Source: Tsukamurella tyrosinosolvens
GTDB lineage: Bacteria > Actinomycetota > Actinomycetes > Mycobacteriales > Mycobacteriaceae
Reading direction: 5' to 3'
Assembly (NCBI RefSeq): GCF_900104775.1
Contig: NZ_FNSA01000003.1
Coordinates: 3,162,001 to 3,226,000, forward strand
DNA length: 64,000 bases
The notes under the pieces are model-generated. The model was not told the origin of the DNA. It saw only the letters and a list, made by a program, of their open reading frames with translations, and made no database searches. Shown here piece by piece: positions 42,055-52,606 of this stretch. Positions within the stretch are counted from its first letter, which is position 1. Each line of letters opens with the position of its first letter. The position numbers and the translations under genes were made by a program.

Positions 42055-43050
42055 ATGGGGACCTGGCCGACGACGGCCGCACGCAGTCGCCTCGTTGTCC
42101 TTCGGCTCTGGGACGGTCGATGCGGACACTGTGGCACCCAGCTCGTTCGGAACAGATTCGCCCCCACACCGCGTCTGTTCGAGGTAGACCACTACATCCC
42201 CCGCAACCCATACGGAGGTATCGACGCTCCGACCAACTACGTCGCCTCTTGTCATGACTGCAATCACGCTCGAAGCAATGGACCGGTCCCCAACCCGGCT
42301 GTGCACGCCCGGATGGCGAGGGTCAGGTCTTTCGTCAACGGCGACAGCTTCAATGATTTCGTCCGCGACAGCATGCGCATTGAGCACAGCACCAGCGACG
42401 GAGCGCTCGTGGTGACAGTCCGCTGCCTCGAACACGGCTGGCATGTTGAGAACTCTCCCGACGCGATCGATTGCTTCGAGCGCTGCACGCGCGAACTACC
42501 CCTGCGATATCGAAATGCCGAATGGTGGAGCCGATTCGGTGAGGACTCCGCGCACGTTCTGGCCGCTGTCCAGGAGTACCTGCACATCACTGGACTCAAC
42601 CGCCCGAGATATTCTCGCGAGTGGCGCGGGCTTCATCTTGATCTTCCGCGATACGCCCGTTCGCCACACACCGCGCTCTCGACACTCGACGCTATGGTCC
42701 GTGGTGGACGCGACTCCTTGAGTCCAGCAGCCGAGCGATTCACGTACGGGCGGATTCCCCTCAGCGGCACTAATGATTCGAGCGCCCGAACTCGTTCGAC
42801 GAGCATCGAGGTCGCCGAGGTCTTTGAATTCTGGAAGGACCATGGCGTCACGTCGATCGAGCTGCTCAAGTTCTGGATGAGCAACCAGTGCCCCACGGAT
42901 CTGCTTGGACACTACTTCGATGCGGTCGATCACATTCAGAGGACCGGGGTACGCAAACACATTCTGGCCCTGTCCGAGTACACGGATCTCCCCTACTGGG
43001 ATCGAGTGTGCGCCTTCACGAACTACCTCGCGCGCCACTCAGATCGATAG
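42055..43050 (+). CDS. HNH endonuclease domain protein of the island
   Basis: 331 residues. GGAGGAG six bases before the ATG at 42055 decides the start over two upstream in-frame ATGs. The N-terminal HNH domain has CGHCGTQL (residues 23-26 CxxC), FEVDHYIPRNPYGG (DH at 45-46), NYVASCHDCNHARSN (66-69 CxxC and N70). The remaining 250 residues are a helical domain of unknown kind ending in CAFTNYLARHSDR. It could be a defence nuclease or a homing-type enzyme; it stands alone next to the CBASS region. Confidence 0.75.
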   Translation: MGTWPTTAARSRLVVLRLWDGRCGHCGTQLVRNRFAPTPRLFEVDHYIPRNPYGGIDAPTNYVASCHDCNHARSNGPVPNPAVHARMARVRSFVNGDSFNDFVRDSMRIEHSTSDGALVVTVRCLEHGWHVENSPDAIDCFERCTRELPLRYRNAEWWSRFGEDSAHVLAAVQEYLHITGLNRPRYSREWRGLHLDLPRYARSPHTALSTLDAMVRGGRDSLSPAAERFTYGRIPLSGTNDSSARTRSTSIEVAEVFEFWKDHGVTSIELLKFWMSNQCPTDLLGHYFDAVDHIQRTGVRKHILALSEYTDLPYWDRVCAFTNYLARHSDR

Positions 43051-43172
43051 TTCCGAACCAAGGCACTGTGACCGCCACGTTGGCGCGATCCCCCCTTACG
43101 TCGGGCAATCCCAGCGGTTGCTTCCTCGCTCATGGAGTGACTGACCTTGTCATACTTGGCGTGTCGCCGTCA

Positions 43173-44384
43173 TCAGGACGAGGGTTTGGCACCGTCCTTC
43201 TCACCTTTGAGCGCCTTGGTTGCCTGGTCGATCAGGGTCGAAAGTTCAAGACCAGTCGGGTCAGCAGCGTGCTTGGCTGCGTCTCGGTGTGCGAATCGGG
43301 AGAGCACGTTCTTGACCAACACGGCATCGCCGACCTGCCTCCGGGCATCAAGTCTGATCTCCTCACCGGATCCGGCATAGAAGGGCGCGAGAGCTCGCAA
43401 TGACAGTGCGACATCCTCGGCGGTGTCTGCCTCCCGGAAATGCCGGCTCGATTCACGCAGGAGCAGAGCACCAAAGGTAGCGACGACGATGGCCACTGAC
43501 GATCGCAGAATGGCGTCACCGACGGTGAGGTCGAAGTTCTTGCCGATGGCCTCTTTGACGATAAAGCCACCGAGGGCGACGGCAAGGACAAAGACGAATA
43601 TCCCACCCCATCGCATCCCCACAGCGGTCTTTCGCTCTCGTGTCGCTCGTTGTGTCCAATCGGTAGCGCTGAGATCGCCAGCAGCGTGCTCCGCCAAGGC
43701 CTCCCCCGCCTTGGCGATCGCTCCGAGTGTGGCGATGCGAGTGAGCGCTTCGGCGTCGTTCTTCTCATCCGTTTCCGAACGGCGCGCCTTCCATGCCGCG
43801 AGAGCATCATCCCAATCAGACGAGATCCTGCTCTCGGCTGTCGAGGAGACGTCTGCGATCGCCGCTCGTTCCTGTTCGATCCGTTCATGGAGCGCATCGA
43901 GATCGGTATCGAGCTCGTTCAGCTTCACCAGTCGCTGACGCAGACCTTCCTCGGTTTCAGCGATCCGGCTCTCCAGCTCATCGAGACGCACGGTTCTGAC
44001 TGCGACCTCGTCGTCGAGCAACTGCACGTACGACTGCGCCAGCCCCTTGGGCGGCGGCAGTGGCAACTCCCGCAGTGCCGCCTCGAGCTTCCACACGTAC
44101 TGAGGGTTCTGCGGTTGTCGAGTAACAGATATGTACTGCCGGAACTCGGCGTCACCGATGGGCAGTTCGTTGAGTGCCTGACCGAGTTGCTCCAGCGCCG
44201 AAAGATAAAGTGCCGGTTGCGAGGTTGTCCGTGTCTTCTCGGCTTCGGTCAGCCACTCAAGAACGTCCTGGCGTTTCTGCTCAGTACCGGCATCACCGTA
44301 TCGAGCGGCCTCAAGCGCTTCACGCTTGAGGCGCAGCGTCTCCCACACACGATGCTCGCGGTACCGCTGGGCACTGGTCGTCAT
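43173..44384 (-). CDS. Coiled-coil membrane protein of unknown function
   Basis: 403 residues from ATG at 44384, with GGGAGGA upstream. The N-terminal ~110 residues are helical and soluble, residues ~120-180 form a coiled coil (LDELESRIAETEEGLRQRLV), and two transmembrane helices lie near 257-278 and 292-310 (WGGIFVFVLAVALGGFIV; SSVAIVVATFGALLL). A ~90-residue cytoplasmic tail follows. No enzymatic motif is visible. Its shape recalls membrane-anchored effectors or sensors seen in defence islands, which is only a suggestion. Confidence 0.7.
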   Translation of the reverse strand: MTTSAQRYREHRVWETLRLKREALEAARYGDAGTEQKRQDVLEWLTEAEKTRTTSQPALYLSALEQLGQALNELPIGDAEFRQYISVTRQPQNPQYVWKLEAALRELPLPPPKGLAQSYVQLLDDEVAVRTVRLDELESRIAETEEGLRQRLVKLNELDTDLDALHERIEQERAAIADVSSTAESRISSDWDDALAAWKARRSETDEKNDAEALTRIATLGAIAKAGEALAEHAAGDLSATDWTQRATRERKTAVGMRWGGIFVFVLAVALGGFIVKEAIGKNFDLTVGDAILRSSVAIVVATFGALLLRESSRHFREADTAEDVALSLRALAPFYAGSGEEIRLDARRQVGDAVLVKNVLSRFAHRDAAKHAADPTGLELSTLIDQATKALKGEKDGAKPSS

Positions 44385-44904
44385 GAACGGTTCCTCCCTC
44401 GTCTTGAGAGCTGCAATCGCACTCAGGCCTGCCACCGGATCCCGTCGACAGCCTTGTCGATATTCGCATACCGGGCCAACCAACAGGCCGCGCTGCGATG
44501 CGTTGCCCCAGACGAGGCCGCAGACTCGCAGTCCGCAGTCTCGTTCGTCGGTGGCGAGGGCGAATTCCGCACATGCCATTCCCACATCGCCTGACATGTG
44601 CTCGCACGCCGGTTCCGATGTTTTCGGGATTGAACTCGTTGGGCAGGACCATTCGGTCTGCCAGAAGGCCCGCGACCACGACTTTCCGCTCGGCATCGGT
44701 CGGTTCGCGGGCGGGCACCTTCCGCGGCGCGGTGTTGAAGCTGTCGGTGTCGAGCTTCACCTCCTTCGTCGCATCGGGAATCGCCTCTCCGGCGATGACC
44801 GTCGAGCAGCCGGCCAGGACCATCGACATGACGACGCCGATGCCGAGCAGGGTCGGCCGCCTCAACGGATGTCCCTGCCGCCAGAAGGTCCCTTGTCGGG
44901 ACAC
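44320..44904 (-). CDS. Truncated or diverged lipoprotein
   Basis: GTG at 44904 starts a signal peptide with the lipobox VLAGCS (cysteine 33). The first ~95 residues (ATKEVKLDTDSFNTAPRKVP, RMVLPNEFNPENIG) resemble the start of large secreted lipoproteins common in Mycobacteriales. After about residue 100 the sequence turns arginine-rich and unconvincing, and its end overlaps the first 65 bases of the coiled-coil gene. I read this as the 5' part of a lipoprotein gene that lost its remainder. Coordinates cover the open frame, and the true coding part is probably 44600-44904. Confidence 0.45.
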   Translation of the reverse strand: MSRQGTFWRQGHPLRRPTLLGIGVVMSMVLAGCSTVIAGEAIPDATKEVKLDTDSFNTAPRKVPAREPTDAERKVVVAGLLADRMVLPNEFNPENIGTGVRAHVRRCGNGMCGIRPRHRRTRLRTASLRPRLGQRIAARPVGWPGMRISTRLSTGSGGRPECDCSSQDEGGTVHDDQCPAVPRASCVGDAAPQA

Positions 44905-45169
44905 AATCTCGTCAGGCTCCTGCTGACTGGACGCCTCCGCTCGAACATGCCCAGCTGCCGGTGGATGATCTCGGCGGTGTCAGAGACATCGATCACGCCG
45001 TCGTCGCGCAGCGCCTGCCAGCTCATACGCTGCCGGTCGAAGTAGTCCTCGCCCCATCGGGCAGAGCGGGCGCGTCTTCGTGCTCACTGTGTTCATCGTC
45101 CATGTCAATGAGACGCACCTGCTCAATGATCGGTTCCGAGAATCTGTGGCGAGTCGTCGACGCCTGCAT
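44862..45169 (-). pseudogene. Small hypothetical gene with apparent frameshift at a C run
   Basis: ATG at 45169 opens MQASTTRHRFSEPIIEQVRL and continues to APALPDG. At the four-base run 45052-45055 the coding sense passes to another frame with GEDYFDRQRMSWQALRDDG, then TAEIIHRQLGMFERR, and a stop at 44862. One extra base in the run would give a ~102-residue protein. The tail overlaps the lipoprotein start. The family was not recognised. Confidence 0.4.
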
Positions 45170-45377
45170 CGGGGTTGATCAGGCTTGGTCGTCTGCAGGG
45201 CTACCGATCCAATCGTCGATATGGAGAGGATGGTGGGGCCCTGCGCCGGTGAACACCAAGCAACCACAACGCCGCACACAGTCGGGCAGCCGGGCGTTGC
45301 CTTCGAGTGGAGATAATGATTCGGGTGGCGTCTGCGTTTGCCACAGCACTCGATCCATGGAAAGGGTTCATCGGAGG
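45170..45377. other. Short divergent intergenic stretch in the island
   Basis: About 208 bases between the frameshifted minus-strand gene and the membrane-protein gene on the plus strand. No coding frame with a ribosome site was found. Confidence 0.4.
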
Positions 45378-46037
45378 ATGTCGAGCAAGAAGTACGCGAA
45401 CCTCGATCGGTTCGTGCCCCGCGAGCACGGCAAGAGCTGGGTCATGAGAGTCGGGGTGCCCGTTGCTGGCCTGCTCGTCGCGATCATCGTCGGCACGTTC
45501 GCCTTCGTGGGCCCTCGAGCGTCTGAGTACGAGGATCGTTCCAAGGAGTGCAGCACACGACTGTCGACGGTCGACCAGAAGATCCGAGCAATCAGCCGGA
45601 TCAAGATCGACGATCCAGCTCGGGCCGAGAAGACCACCACTGCCAACGACGAGTTCGAGGTTGCGGACAACGAGGCCCGCTCCGCATGCCCGATGACCGA
45701 GAAAGAGTACATCACCATTCTCGACTACACGACCTACAAGGTCTCCGCCGAGCGCGCCAAGCAGTGCGCTCGAGCGTTGCCGACCGGTGGCCCCCACTGC
45801 ACCGAGGAAGATTTCGACCAGGCGCTCGGAACCGTCTCCGCCTGCGCGCAATCCATGTCGATCGACGCCTCGGTGGTGAAGGATTGGTCGACAATGAAGC
45901 GATTGGGCCAGGTCATCGCGCGGTGGGCGAACTCAGATTCTCAGATCGACTCCGAGTCCTACACGCCGACCACGATCCCTGATCCGTGCGGAATCAAGGA
46001 TCGCAGTGCCCCATGGCCGCCGCCGAGGTACAGCTGA
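45378..46037 (+). CDS. Single-pass membrane protein of unknown function
   Basis: 219 residues. A basic cytoplasmic head of ~22 residues is followed by one transmembrane helix (VPVAGLLVAIIVGTFAFVG) and an outside domain with six cysteines (for example KECSTRL, ARSACPMTE, GPHCTEEDF, VSACAQSM), likely disulfide-linked. The start is uncertain: GGAGG touches the ATG at 45378, and another in-frame ATG lies at 45357. It may belong with the lipoprotein and coiled-coil genes in an envelope-related cargo group. Confidence 0.6.
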   Translation: MSSKKYANLDRFVPREHGKSWVMRVGVPVAGLLVAIIVGTFAFVGPRASEYEDRSKECSTRLSTVDQKIRAISRIKIDDPARAEKTTTANDEFEVADNEARSACPMTEKEYITILDYTTYKVSAERAKQCARALPTGGPHCTEEDFDQALGTVSACAQSMSIDASVVKDWSTMKRLGQVIARWANSDSQIDSESYTPTTIPDPCGIKDRSAPWPPPRYS

Positions 46038-46186
46038 ACGCTGCGAGGGCGGAGCGGTCATCCGACCGTTACGTAAGCCGGTCCTGGGCTCCCCGGCGGC
46101 TTGCTCCCCTTGGTCTGCGGAGCTCCGAATGTGACTTCACTGAGGTCAGTCAGTGGCACAGTGACCCGTTGAGGAGGCCGATCACA

Positions 46187-46426
46187 GTGCGAGAGCAACC
46201 ACACGAACGCAGCCAATCACGCGATCGCAGGCTCAAGGGCACGGCCCTGACTGCGTATGGGATGTTGCGCGGCACTGGCAACCAGGACGACATCGTCAAC
46301 GCCGTCACCGCTCATGGTGCCAAACATGCTGCCGATGAACGAGCAGAGTATTCCTCTCGATGGCACCACAATGTGTCGAACACCAAAGGGTTCTGGTCCA
46401 AGCTCCGAGCGATCATCATTGGGTAG
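46187..46426 (+). CDS. Putative small island protein
   Basis: 79 residues from GTG at 46187, with GAGGAGG nine bases upstream. It contains LKGTALTAYGMLRGTGNQDD and ends in NTKGFWSKLRAIIIG. A longer open frame extends to 45986 inside the previous gene and is less convincing. The function is unknown. Confidence 0.4.
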   Translation: MREQPHERSQSRDRRLKGTALTAYGMLRGTGNQDDIVNAVTAHGAKHAADERAEYSSRWHHNVSNTKGFWSKLRAIIIG

Positions 46427-47104
46427 TGTCCGGACTCGCCGTTGACGTTCGCGTACAGCGAGTCGAAGCGAGTACATGCCCAGACTCACGTCGATCCGCC
46501 GTCGCCGTCCTGCGGGAAGCACGTGGCCAGGTAGGCGCGGGGCTGGTAGACCGTGCTCGCAAGCTAGGACCGGAGTGCGTCGACCTTCGCGATCACCAGA
46601 TCCCCGTCCAACATGGCCGTCCGAAAACCCTGCCTGCAATCGACGTGATTCGAACTAGGTCTGCACTCGTCGTCGCACAGTGTGCCGCAGTCACCCCGTC
46701 ATCACAGCCAGCCGGAACCCCTGCAGACAATCCCCCATGGCGGCATCCAGATCGTAGTTCTGAAGTACCTGCCAGTGGCCCACAGCACCCCGATCACCCT
46801 CTGTAACCTCGACTTCTACGACGCTTTCGTGCAATCGCGCCAATCACACAGCACCCGCCATCGCCCGCCCGGTACCCACCGCACCAGCTTCGCGGGCGTG
46901 GGCGGACCAGATTCCGCACAAAACTACGCACAGCTGGAGGAAAACAGAGCATTCGACCGCTCAGGAATGCCTCGCGGACGCGGCGAGCAATCGTGTTTCA
47001 CCCTCGAAGCAGTCGCGTACTTGAACCATTGCGCGACTACGCCGACCGGCACAAAACTGCCGCCTGGACTGCGGTTATGCAGTTCATGCGGCCAGGTATT
47101 CGTC
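46427..47104. other. Right end of the island, no gene recognised
   Basis: About 680 bases. The open frames here are low in coding character and show no recombinase motifs. The stretch contains the 12-base repeat at 46912-46932 that matches the left end, and it abuts the right attachment repeat. Degenerate remains of a former integrase gene cannot be excluded. Confidence 0.5.
46912..46932 (+). repeat. 12-base motif near right island end
   Basis: CCGCACAAAACT is followed by ACGCACAG, a full and a partial unit of the motif found in tandem near the left end at 34383-34410, in the same orientation. The distance to the right attachment repeat is about 170 bases. Confidence 0.45.
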
Positions 47105-47489
47105 AGACGGTGAAGCCGAGCGCCCTCAGTTGCTCGCGGCCGTCGTCGGTGATCTTGTCGGGGCCCCACGGGGGCATCCAGACCCAGTTGATCTTGGCGT
47201 CGGTCGCCAGGCCGGACGAGACGAGCGCGGCGCGGGTCTGGTCCTCGATCACGTCCTGCAGGGGGCATGCGGCCGAGGTGAGGGTCATGTCGATGAGGAC
47301 CGCGGCGTCGTCGTCGACCTTGAGGTCGTAGACGAGGCCCAGGTCGACCACGTTGATGCCCAGCTCGGGGTCGACCACGTCGCGCATGGCCTCCTCGACG
47401 TCGAACAGGGTGGGCAGGTTCAGCGGGTTGTCGCCGGCCTGCGCCGGGTCGGCCGCGGTACCGGCGGCCTCAGCAGCGTTCTCGCTCAT
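47103..47489 (-). CDS. sufT: SufT-like Fe-S cluster assembly protein (DUF59/MIP18 family), tail supplied by island
   Basis: 128 residues from ATG at 47489, which overlaps the sufU stop. The DUF59 core has LFDVEEAMRDVVDPELGIN, VVDLGLVYDLKV and a conserved cysteine in SAACPLQDVIEDQ, ending with WMPPWGPDKITDDGREQL. These small proteins help deliver or mature Fe-S clusters. It is the last gene of the suf operon. Its final 28 codons lie in the island attachment repeat, yet the protein is unbroken and identical there to the displaced original tail. The island separates the operon from its former downstream neighbour at 34204. Confidence 0.9.
   Translation of the reverse strand: MSENAAEAAGTAADPAQAGDNPLNLPTLFDVEEAMRDVVDPELGINVVDLGLVYDLKVDDDAAVLIDMTLTSAACPLQDVIEDQTRAALVSSGLATDAKINWVWMPPWGPDKITDDGREQLRALGFTV
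47105..47190 (-). repeat. Right attachment repeat: island-supplied 3' end of sufT
   Basis: The 86 bases align without gaps to 34220-34305 with seven differences by my count, and encode the same 28 residues. Here they are fused in frame to the rest of sufT. Similarity stops after CCAGTTG, where this copy continues into native sufT codons. The site-specific crossover presumably lies within this repeat. Confidence 0.85.
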
Positions 47490-47943
47490 GCCGTCTTCTC
47501 CTCCGAGTCGATGATCTGGGACAGCGCGTCCTTGAACGCCATCCAGCCGAGCAATGCGCACTTCACGCGCGCGGGGTACTTCGAGACACCGGCGAAGGCG
47601 ATGCCGTCGCCGATGAGGTCCTCGTCGCCCTCGACCTGGCCCCGGGACTGCAGCATCTCCGTGTAGGACTGCAGCATCTTCAGGGCCTCACCGACGGGCT
47701 CGCCGATCACCTGGTCGGTGAGGACCGAGGTGGAGGCCTGGGAGATCGAGCAGCCCTGGCCGTCGTACGAGACGTCGACGACGGTCTCCCGGTCGTCGGA
47801 CAGGTGCACCCGCAGGGTCACCTCGTCGCCGCACGTGGGGTTGACGTGGTGGACCTCGGCCTCGAAGGGCTCGCGCAGCCCGCGGGCGTGCGGGTGCTTG
47901 TAGTGGTCCAGGATCACGTCCTGATACATCTGCTCCATGCGCA

Positions 47944-47944
<1 letters not shown>
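47486..47944 (-). CDS. sufU: SufU Fe-S scaffold / sulfur-transfer protein
   Basis: 152 residues. Three conserved cysteines and an aspartate bind zinc: C38 in NPTCGDE (with D40), C65 in GQGCSIS, and the one in ARVKCALLGW near the end. In Gram-positives SufU accepts persulfide sulfur from SufS. The start ATG at 47944 shares bases with the sufS stop (TGATG), and its stop overlaps sufT. Confidence 0.93.
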
Positions 47945-49982
<2,038 letters not shown>

Positions 49983-50000
49983 AATGATTCCCTATCAGTC

Positions 50001-51176
50001 TTAGACGCCGGCGGTGGCGAGTTCGTTCTCGATGGCTGCGGAGAGCCGCTCACGCAGCTCGGGGACGGAGATCCGGTCGATCAGCTCCTGGAAGAAGCCG
50101 CGCACGACCAGGCGGCGGGCCTCGTCCTCGGGGATGCCGCGCGAGCGCAGGTAGAACAGCTGCTCGTCGTCGAACCGGCCGGTGGCGCTGGCGTGGCCCG
50201 CGCCCTCGATCTCGCCGGTCTCGATCTCCAGGTTCGGCACCGAGTCGGCGCGGGCACCGTCGGTCAGGACCAGGTTGCGGTTGAGCTCGAAGGTGTCGGT
50301 GCCCTCGGCCTCGGCGCGGATCAGCACGTCGCCGACCCACACGGTGTGCGCGTCGGGCAGCTTCGAGGACGGATCGCCCTGCAGCGCGCCCTTGTAGACG
50401 ACGTTCGACTTGCAGTTCGGCACCGAGTGGTCGACCAGCAGGCGCTGCTCGAGGTGCTGGCCGTCGTCGGCGAAGTAGAGGCCGAACAGTTCGGCGTTGC
50501 CGCCGGGGGCGTCGAACTGCACGCGCGGGGTCATGCGGACCAGTTCGCCGCCGAGCTGCACCGCGAAGTGCCGGACGTGGGCGTCGCGGCCCACGCGCAC
50601 GTGGTGCTGGGTGACCCACACGGCGTCGTCGGCGAAGTCCTGCGCGTCGATGATCTGCAGCGCGGCACCGTCGCCGAGGATGATCTCGATGTTCTCGGCG
50701 ACCGTGCCCGAGCCGGTGTGGTCGAGCACGACCACGGCGCGGGCGTGCCGCTCGAGCCGCACCTGGATGTGCGTGAAGGCGGTCTTCCCCTCGCCCGGCC
50801 CGGCGATGCGGACGAACACCGGCTCCGCGACCTCGGCCTCCTTGGCGACGGTCAGCACGAAGGCCTCCGTCATGGAGGTGAAGGCCTGCGCCGCGACCCG
50901 GTCGAAGGGCGTGCCGCCCTGGCCGAGTCGCTCGTCGCCCTTGGCGACGGTCTCGAAGCTCACGCCCTCCGGCGTCGCGTCGACGGTGGCGGTCACGGCA
51001 CCGTCGGCCTGCGCGGACCCGTCGTGCAGGCCCCTGAGGCGGCGCAGCGGCGTGAACCGCCACGCCTCGTCGCGGTGGCTGGGGACCTCGAAGGCGGCCG
51101 CGTCGAAGGACGTGAACAGCTCGCCCTTGTTGGCGACGGGGTGGGCCTCGACGGCCTCGTTGAGAGTGTTGCTCAC
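50001..51176 (-). CDS. sufD: SufD scaffold subunit
   Basis: 391 residues forming a beta-helix that pairs with SufB and SufC. Typical features are HRDEAWRFTPLRRLRGL, QLGGELVRMTPRVQFDAPGG and ATGRFDDEQLFYLRSRGIPE, with the C-terminal SufC-binding helices ARRLVVRGFFQELIDRI. The GTG start shares a base with the sufB stop (TAGTG). Confidence 0.94.
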   Translation of the reverse strand: MSNTLNEAVEAHPVANKGELFTSFDAAAFEVPSHRDEAWRFTPLRRLRGLHDGSAQADGAVTATVDATPEGVSFETVAKGDERLGQGGTPFDRVAAQAFTSMTEAFVLTVAKEAEVAEPVFVRIAGPGEGKTAFTHIQVRLERHARAVVVLDHTGSGTVAENIEIILGDGAALQIIDAQDFADDAVWVTQHHVRVGRDAHVRHFAVQLGGELVRMTPRVQFDAPGGNAELFGLYFADDGQHLEQRLLVDHSVPNCKSNVVYKGALQGDPSSKLPDAHTVWVGDVLIRAEAEGTDTFELNRNLVLTDGARADSVPNLEIETGEIEGAGHASATGRFDDEQLFYLRSRGIPEDEARRLVVRGFFQELIDRISVPELRERLSAAIENELATAGV

Positions 51177-52606
51177 TAGCCCACGGACCCTTCCATCTGC
51201 AGTTCGATCAGGCGGTTCAGCTCGAGCGCGTACTCCATCGGCAGCTCCTTGGCGATGGGCTCGACGAAGCCGCGCACCACCATGGCCATGGCCTCGTCCT
51301 CCGTGAGGCCGCGGCTCATCAGGTAGAAGAGCTGGTCGTCGGAGACCTTCGAGACGGTGGCCTCGTGGCCCATCGTCACGTCGTCCTCACGGATGTCGAC
51401 GTACGGGTAGGTGTCCGAGCGGGAGATCGTGTCGACCAGCAGCGCGTCGCACTTCACGGTGGACTTGCTGCCGTGCGCGCCCTTGTTGATCTGGATCAGG
51501 CCGCGGTAGCTCGCCCGGCCGCCGCCGCGGGCGACCGACTTGCTGACGATGTTGCTCGACGTGTTCGGCGCGAAGTGCACCATCTTCGAGCCGGTGTCCT
51601 GGTGCTGGCCCTCGCCGGCGAACGCCACGGAGAGCACCTCGCCCTTGGCGTGCTCGCCCATCATCCACACGGCCGGGTACTTCATGGTGACCTTGGAGCC
51701 GATGTTGCCGTCGATCCACTCCATGGTGGCGCCGGCCTCGGCCTTGGCCCGCTTGGTGACCAGGTTGTAGACGTTGTTCGACCAGTTCTGGATGGTCGTG
51801 TAGCGGCAGCGGCCGCCCTTCTTGACGACGATCTCGACGACCGCGGAGTGCAGCGAATCCGACTTGTAGATCGGCGCGGTGCAGCCCTCCACGTAGTGCA
51901 CGTAGGCGTCCTCGTCGACGATGATCAGGGTGCGCTCGAACTGGCCCATGTTCTCGGTGTTGATCCGGAAGTAGGCCTGCAGCGGGATGTCCACGTGGAC
52001 GCCCTTGGGCACGTAGATGAACGAGCCGCCCGACCACACGGCGGTGTTCAGCGCCGAGAACTTGTTGTCGCCCGCGGGGATCACCGAGCCGAAGTACTCC
52101 TCGAAGAGCTCCGGGTGCTCACGCAGACCGGTGTCGGTGTCCATGAAGATGACACCCTTCTCCTCCAGGTCGGCGCGGATCGAGTGGTAGACCACCTCGG
52201 ACTCGTACTGCGCGGCGACGCCGGCGACGAGGCGCTGCTTCTCCGCCTCGGGGATGCCGAGCTTGTCGTACGTGTTCTTGATGTCCTCGGGCAGGTCCTC
52301 CCAGGACTCGGCCTGCTTCTCGGAGGAGCGCACGAAGTACTTGATGTTGTCGAAGTCGATGCCGTCGAGGTCGCTGCCCCAGGAGGGCATCGGCTTCTTC
52401 TCGAAGATGCTGAGGGCCTTGAGGCGCTGCTGCAGCATCCACTCGGACTCGTTCTTCTTCGCAGAGATGTCCGCGACCACGGCCTCGGAGAGTCCGCGCT
52501 GGGCCGACGCGCCGGCGGCGTCGGAGTCGTGCCAGCCGTAGCCGTAGGTGCCCAGGGAGGCGATGGTCTCCTCCTGGGACAGCGGGCCGTTCTCGACCGT
52601 TGTCAT
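51176..52606 (-). CDS. sufB: SufB scaffold subunit
   Basis: 476 residues, uninterrupted by an intein, unlike SufB of some mycobacteria. Features are [39 protein letters not shown] with the conserved cysteine, and [20 protein letters not shown] near the C-terminus. It is the main scaffold on which the cluster is built with SufC and SufD. The ATG overlaps the sufR stop. Confidence 0.95.
   Translation of the reverse strand: MTTVENGPLSQEETIASLGTYGYGWHDSDAAGASAQRGLSEAVVADISAKKNESEWMLQQRLKALSIFEKKPMPSWGSDLDGIDFDNIKYFVRSSEKQAESWEDLPEDIKNTYDKLGIPEAEKQRLVAGVAAQYESEVVYHSIRADLEEKGVIFMDTDTGLREHPELFEEYFGSVIPAGDNKFSALNTAVWSGGSFIYVPKGVHVDIPLQAYFRINTENMGQFERTLIIVDEDAYVHYVEGCTAPIYKSDSLHSAVVEIVVKKGGRCRYTTIQNWSNNVYNLVTKRAKAEAGATMEWIDGNIGSKVTMKYPAVWMMGEHAKGEVLSVAFAGEGQHQDTGSKMVHFAPNTSSNIVSKSVARGGGRASYRGLIQINKGAHGSKSTVKCDALLVDTISRSDTYPYVDIREDDVTMGHEATVSKVSDDQLFYLMSRGLTEDEAMAMVVRGFVEPIAKELPMEYALELNRLIELQMEGSVG

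Larger units (their letters stand above)
34220..47190. mobile_element. ~13 kb genomic island in the 3' end of sufT, carrying a CBASS system
   Basis: Two 86-bp near-identical copies of the sufT 3' end flank the segment: 34220-34305 and 47105-47190. Genes between them look foreign, with visibly more A/T, mixed strands, several broken genes and an IS3 remnant, while suf and metabolic genes continue on each side. The cargo includes CBASS, CapH/CapP-like regulators, HTH proteins and nuclease genes. No integrase or relaxase gene was recognised, so the element may be moved in trans or be a remnant. Exact crossover points within the repeats cannot be set. Confidence 0.8.

Noticed and set aside
45986-46426. 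Full 146-codon frame as one gene
   Set aside because: Its first 67 codons overlap the end of the membrane-protein gene and look non-coding; I kept only the part from the GTG at 46187.
34627-47104. CRISPR array within the island
   Set aside because: No run of regularly spaced direct repeats was seen. The 12-base motifs at the ends are only one or two units each.
51176-52606. Intein in SufB, as found in some mycobacteria
   Set aside because: The SufB frame is of normal length and continuous with no intein splice motifs.
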